From: Solimonas sp. K1W22B-7 | GTDB taxonomy: Bacteria > Pseudomonadota > Gammaproteobacteria > Nevskiales > Nevskiaceae | DNA: 64,000 nt | Direction: 5' to 3' | Assembly (NCBI RefSeq): GCF_003428335.1 | Contig: NZ_CP031704.1 | Span: 4,154,001-4,218,000 of the forward strand | Part shown: positions 60,648 to 64,000 of the stretch, one piece after another | Layout: the number at the start of each line of letters is the position of its first letter | How positions within the stretch are numbered: position 1 is the first letter of the stretch | Notes under the pieces: generated by a model | The model's database searches: none | What the model saw: only the letters and a program-made list of their open reading frames with translations | Told to the model about the DNA's origin: nothing | Program-made: the position numbers and the translations under genes

Positions 60648-63065
60648 CTAGAGCGTCTTCAGGTACTCGATGACCGCCCTGCGCTCCTGGTCGGTCAGGG
60701 CGTCGGTGAAGGTATGGCCGCCGTTGTCCTGGCTGTAAAGACGCGTGTTGTAGATCTTGCGATCCTCGACCTGGGCATTGGTCAGCGGCATCTGCAGCAG
60801 GTTGGGGATGTTCCAGGCCAGGCCGCCGTTGGCGTAGATCACCGACAGGAGCTGCTCCAGCAGCGGGTTCTTCGTCGGGTCCGAGGGGTCGCATTCCAGA
60901 TAGGGCATCGCGCCACCCATGCCGCAAGGAATCTCCTCGTATTTCCAGCCCAGGTGCTGCTTGTCGTAGGCCCGCTGGAAGCTGGGGTCGAAGCCCATCA
61001 CCACGTCCAGGCCGGTGTCGTTCGGCGCGGACTGGCGCCGCCAGAGGGTTTTGCGATCCGAGGACTTCAGCACTTCCCATGCGCTGGGCACCGAGCCGTT
61101 GTGGAAGTACGGCGCGGTGGCCCAGACGCCGTACAGCGGCGGCGCCTGGTAACCGTTCTCGCGGTCGCCGCGGATGCGGTCGAGGTTCTGGTCGCCGCAG
61201 TCGTTGTCCGTGCCGCGCTGCTCGGGATAGCCGAACCAGTCCTTCTCGAAGGTGCGCGACACTTCCTGGTCGTTGCCATTCACGCGCTGCGGATCGGTGC
61301 CGATCAGGTCGCGCGGCACGATGTAGCCGGCAATGCCTTCCAGCTCCGGCGTCTCAAGATAGTTCTTGTCGTGCACGAAGCGCGGCGAGTAGGCGCCGTG
61401 GCAGCTCGCGCAGGAGCCATTGCCGCCCTTGGGCCGCTCGCGTCCGGCATTCGCCGGCAGCGCGAACAGGTCCTTGGAATGGAACAGCACCGCGCCCTGC
61501 TCCGCCAGTGCGGTATCCACCGGCTCCGGATACTTCGGCGAGCGCCGGCTGAGCACCCAGGCTGCCGCGTCCTGGTCATGCTGCTCGATCCAGTCGAAGG
61601 CCGCGTTGACGTTGAGCGGGACGGGATTGGCTGCGCCCAGCGGCGTGAACGCCGACACCAGGATGCGCTGCGCGTCCGACGACATGCCGCCGTCGTAGAA
61701 CTTCAGCGGACGATGGCCGTAGTTCCACCACACCGGCGGGTCCTCGCTGCCCGTGCCGCCAGAGGTGTTCAGCAGCAGCCAGGGCAAAAGGTTGTCGGGC
61801 GCGACGACGATCGAAATGGCATTGAAGAACTGGAAGTTCGTGATGTTGCCGGTGCCGCGCACCTTCGAGAAGGCCGTAAACACCGGTGCGATGGCGTATC
61901 CGCCGAACAGCGTGTCCCGCCCCATGACGCCGATGTCGCTGAGGCTGTTGCTGCCGTAGATCGCGCCGGGCAGGCCCGCTTCGCCCGCAATGCCCACCTG
62001 CCCGCTATGGCACATGTGGCAGGTGGTCGCCAGCTTGCCGCTCCAGCGGCCGTCCGCTTCGCGAAGCTGCGTCAGCGCCGTCGGCAACTGACCCGAGCCG
62101 CCATCCGTCTTGTTCGGATCCTCGCCCGGCAGGGGATAGGGATTGCGTACCGGCCCCAGCACCACGCCCCAGCGCTCGGCCACCAGCCGGTCGTATTGCT
62201 CCGGACGCTGGCGCAGCCCCCAGGACCGCCACATGTTGTTGTAGGCGTCTGTCGTGAACTGGAAGCCCGGCAGAACCGTCGATCCGGGGTAGTTCCCCAT
62301 GAAATTGCCGGCAGCGCCCTGTGCGCCATCGCCCTTCAACAGCAAGCCGCCGCGCTCGATGCGGCCACGCCACTCGCCGCAGGTCTTCGGCGCCGCATCT
62401 TCCGGGCCGGCGTTGACGTGGCAGTCCTTGTAGTACGCGTTGAAGTACACCGCCTTGCCTTGGTTGACGCCGGGCTTCACCAGCGTCACCGGGCTCACCG
62501 GCAAGATCGCCGCGTCATCCTTGCCCTCGCAATAGCGTGTCCAGGCATGGCCGCCGCGGTGGCCCTCGGACAGCAGCGGCAGCAGCGTGCCCGCATCGAC
62601 GCCGCCGGCGAGCAAGGCTGCGCAGCCGGCGCCGTCCTCGAAGCACTTCAGCAGGATGTCCATGTTCTTGTACTGCGCGCTGCCGACCGGCCAGGGCATG
62701 CCGCCGGTATGCGGCGTCTCCTGCCCGGAGGACATCAGCAGGATGCGCGAGGTCGGGTTGTTCTTGCCGAGCCGCTCCCAGCTCGCGCGCAGGTTCGCAA
62801 GGTCCTGCGACCTCGCGGAAGAGAGCATGAAGTCATGCCCGTCCTCCACGTCGGCGACGCCGCCGGGGATATGGCAGGTGCGGCAGAAGTCGAGCTGTGG
62901 CTGCACCTTGCCGCTGAAGTGCTCCTCCATGCTGCGCGCCTGCACGCCACCGCCGGAGCCTCCGCTCACACCGTCGCTGCGGCCGCCGTACTGACCGCAA
63001 GCCGACAGCAGCGCGAGCGCCGACAGCATCACGGTGACCGTTCCGACTCTTGTGTTGTTTCTCAT
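60648..63065 (-). CDS. Large multi-heme c-type cytochrome lipoprotein
   Basis: An 805-residue protein. The lipobox LLSAC-G places the acylated cysteine at residue 23. Three CXXCH heme sites are visible: CRTCH (61-65), CHMCH (349-353) and CASCH (552-556). The C-terminal block GYQAPPLYGVWATAPYFHNGSVPS is typical of the di-heme peroxidase/RoxA-like superfamily. Most members have two hemes and 300-700 residues, so this is long. It is followed by the DUF1302 gene and preceded by a paralogue. A peroxidase or oxygenase role for a hydrophobic substrate is inferred. Confidence 0.85.
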   Translation of the reverse strand: MRNNTRVGTVTVMLSALALLSACGQYGGRSDGVSGGSGGGVQARSMEEHFSGKVQPQLDFCRTCHIPGGVADVEDGHDFMLSSARSQDLANLRASWERLGKNNPTSRILLMSSGQETPHTGGMPWPVGSAQYKNMDILLKCFEDGAGCAALLAGGVDAGTLLPLLSEGHRGGHAWTRYCEGKDDAAILPVSPVTLVKPGVNQGKAVYFNAYYKDCHVNAGPEDAAPKTCGEWRGRIERGGLLLKGDGAQGAAGNFMGNYPGSTVLPGFQFTTDAYNNMWRSWGLRQRPEQYDRLVAERWGVVLGPVRNPYPLPGEDPNKTDGGSGQLPTALTQLREADGRWSGKLATTCHMCHSGQVGIAGEAGLPGAIYGSNSLSDIGVMGRDTLFGGYAIAPVFTAFSKVRGTGNITNFQFFNAISIVVAPDNLLPWLLLNTSGGTGSEDPPVWWNYGHRPLKFYDGGMSSDAQRILVSAFTPLGAANPVPLNVNAAFDWIEQHDQDAAAWVLSRRSPKYPEPVDTALAEQGAVLFHSKDLFALPANAGRERPKGGNGSCASCHGAYSPRFVHDKNYLETPELEGIAGYIVPRDLIGTDPQRVNGNDQEVSRTFEKDWFGYPEQRGTDNDCGDQNLDRIRGDRENGYQAPPLYGVWATAPYFHNGSVPSAWEVLKSSDRKTLWRRQSAPNDTGLDVVMGFDPSFQRAYDKQHLGWKYEEIPCGMGGAMPYLECDPSDPTKNPLLEQLLSVIYANGGLAWNIPNLLQMPLTNAQVEDRKIYNTRLYSQDNGGHTFTDALTDQERRAVIEYLKTL

Positions 63066-63143
63066 TCCTCACCGCCTGCCCTCTCGCGGAGGGCTTTTTG
63101 CTTTCGTGGTTCGAGCCGCCCCGCAACAGGCGGGGCACTCGCC

Positions 63144-64000
63144 TTACAGGGTTTTCAGGTACTCGATGACGGCCTTGCGTTCTTGCTCGGTGAGCTCGTC
63201 CGTGAAGTCATGGCCGCCGTTGCCGTTGCCGACCTTGCGCGTGTCGTAGACGAAACGCTTGTCCTGCCCGCCCGGCGCCAGGTCCGGCAGCACCACCAGG
63301 GCCGACCAGTTGAAGCCGGAATACAGCAGGTTCATCACCGTCTGCGTGATGGACGGCTGCTCCGGCGCCACGGGGTTGCAGTTGAACAGCGGGTTGCCCG
63401 GCAGGTCGCCGCAGGCCAGCGTTTCGTACTTCCAGCCGAGGCGCTGATAGTCGTAGGCGCGCTGCAGGCTCTGGTCGAAACCGGCGACCTCGCCCACGGT
63501 CTGCAGCTGGCGCCGCCAGATCGCGGGGCGGTCGGAGGACTTCAGCACCTGCTCGATGGTGGGCACCGAGCCGTTGTGCAGGTAGGGCGCGGTGGCCCAG
63601 GTACCGTGCAGCGGCGGCGCCTGGTAGCCGATGATCCCGCGCTCCCAGCCGCAGGCGCCCTGCGGCCGCGCCGCCAGCGGCAGTCCGTCGTCGGCCAGCT
63701 CCAGCACGGCGTTCTTCACGCCCGGCGCGGTCCAGCCTTCGGCGCCCTCGGGGTAGCCCCAGAAGGTGGTGCCATAGGCTTCGCGCAGGTAGGGCGTGAG
63801 TTCGTCGGCGCGCGCCGGGTCGGTGCGGATCACGTCGAGGGGCATCAGGTGCGCGGCCATGCCGCCCAGCACCGGGTTCTCGAGGTAGGCCGGGTCGTGG
63901 ATGTAGCGCGGCGAGTAGGCGCCGTGGCAGCTGGCGCAGGAGCCGTTGCCGCCCAGCGGCCGGGGTTTGTCGGCATTGGCGTCGCCGGCCCAGAGGTCCT
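63144..64000 (-). CDS. Multi-heme c-type cytochrome, paralogue of the preceding gene (N-terminus cut by window edge)
   Basis: The frame is open to the window edge and gives the last ~285 residues. It includes GGNGSCASCHGAYSPRY (one heme site) and GYQAPPLHGTWATAPYLHNGSVPT, and ends TEQERKAVIEYLKTL like its neighbour (DQERRAVIEYLKTL). The two genes are tandem paralogues in the same direction. The upstream hemes and signal peptide lie outside the window, so topology cannot be judged. Confidence 0.85.
   Translation of the reverse strand, partial: DLWAGDANADKPRPLGGNGSCASCHGAYSPRYIHDPAYLENPVLGGMAAHLMPLDVIRTDPARADELTPYLREAYGTTFWGYPEGAEGWTAPGVKNAVLELADDGLPLAARPQGACGWERGIIGYQAPPLHGTWATAPYLHNGSVPTIEQVLKSSDRPAIWRRQLQTVGEVAGFDQSLQRAYDYQRLGWKYETLACGDLPGNPLFNCNPVAPEQPSITQTVMNLLYSGFNWSALVVLPDLAPGGQDKRFVYDTRKVGNGNGGHDFTDELTEQERKAVIEYLKTL

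Overview
The window looks like chromosomal DNA from a high-GC gammaproteobacterium. A Nevskiales/Solimonadaceae-type host is my inference, not a sequence match. The reasons are the DUF1302/DUF1329 envelope pair, an acyclic-terpene (Atu-like) catabolic cluster, a complete type IV pilus pilA/pilBCD-coaE-zapD-yacG block, Gram-negative envelope genes (mltF, lptE, a porin) and Pseudomonas/Xanthomonas-like REP palindromes. I see no rRNA, CRISPR array or intact transposase.

Layout. 1-8063 (minus): an Atu-like operon for carboxylating branched acyl-CoAs, with two SDR dehydrogenases, an enoyl-CoA hydratase, biotin-dependent acyl-CoA carboxylase beta and alpha subunits, AtuA (DUF1446) and the start of an acyl-CoA dehydrogenase. 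8388-20371: an L-rhamnose regulon. Substrate-binding protein, ATPase, two permeases, porin, bifunctional aldolase/dehydrogenase and isomerase are transcribed leftward; a DeoR regulator and a FGGY kinase are transcribed rightward. The divergent promoter region carries a perfect inverted repeat and a run of ACTGAT-like repeats. The cluster ends in a truncated GntR gene and possible IS-end debris beside tRNA-Ser(CGA), which looks like an island or rearrangement boundary.

20838-28644: housekeeping genes (tRNA-Ser, mltF, def, a 2Fe-2S ferredoxin, a DUF481 protein, a GlcF-like Fe-S protein, lptE, leuS). 28773-34740: two tandem, diverged paralogues of a large polytopic membrane protein fused to a spermidine-synthase-like domain. 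They are divergent from pilA, which has a near-consensus sigma-54 promoter and an upstream perfect inverted repeat. Between pilA and pilBCD sit six genes: a GT2 glycosyltransferase, a GT-C-like membrane protein, an unusual methyltransferase, a GtrA-family protein, a fatty-acid-desaturase-like protein and a second methyltransferase. The first two look less GC-rich than their surroundings. This is the best candidate here for an undescribed system, possibly a surface-glycan, lipid or pilin modification module inserted into the pil locus.

46124-50057: coaE, zapD, yacG, a Nudix/ThiE-like fusion and argJ. 50516-51808: an unusual OmpA-domain protein with a membrane segment at each end. 51945-56266: a decayed glutathione S-transferase tail, a metal-dependent hydrolase divergent from a TetR regulator, an intact glutathione S-transferase and an ArsR-SRPBCC-DUF899 operon. 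56480-64000: DUF1329 and DUF1302 genes followed by two tandem large c-type cytochromes, the second cut by the window end. Together these may form an envelope system for hydrophobic substrates, perhaps related to the terpene catabolism at the other end of the window.
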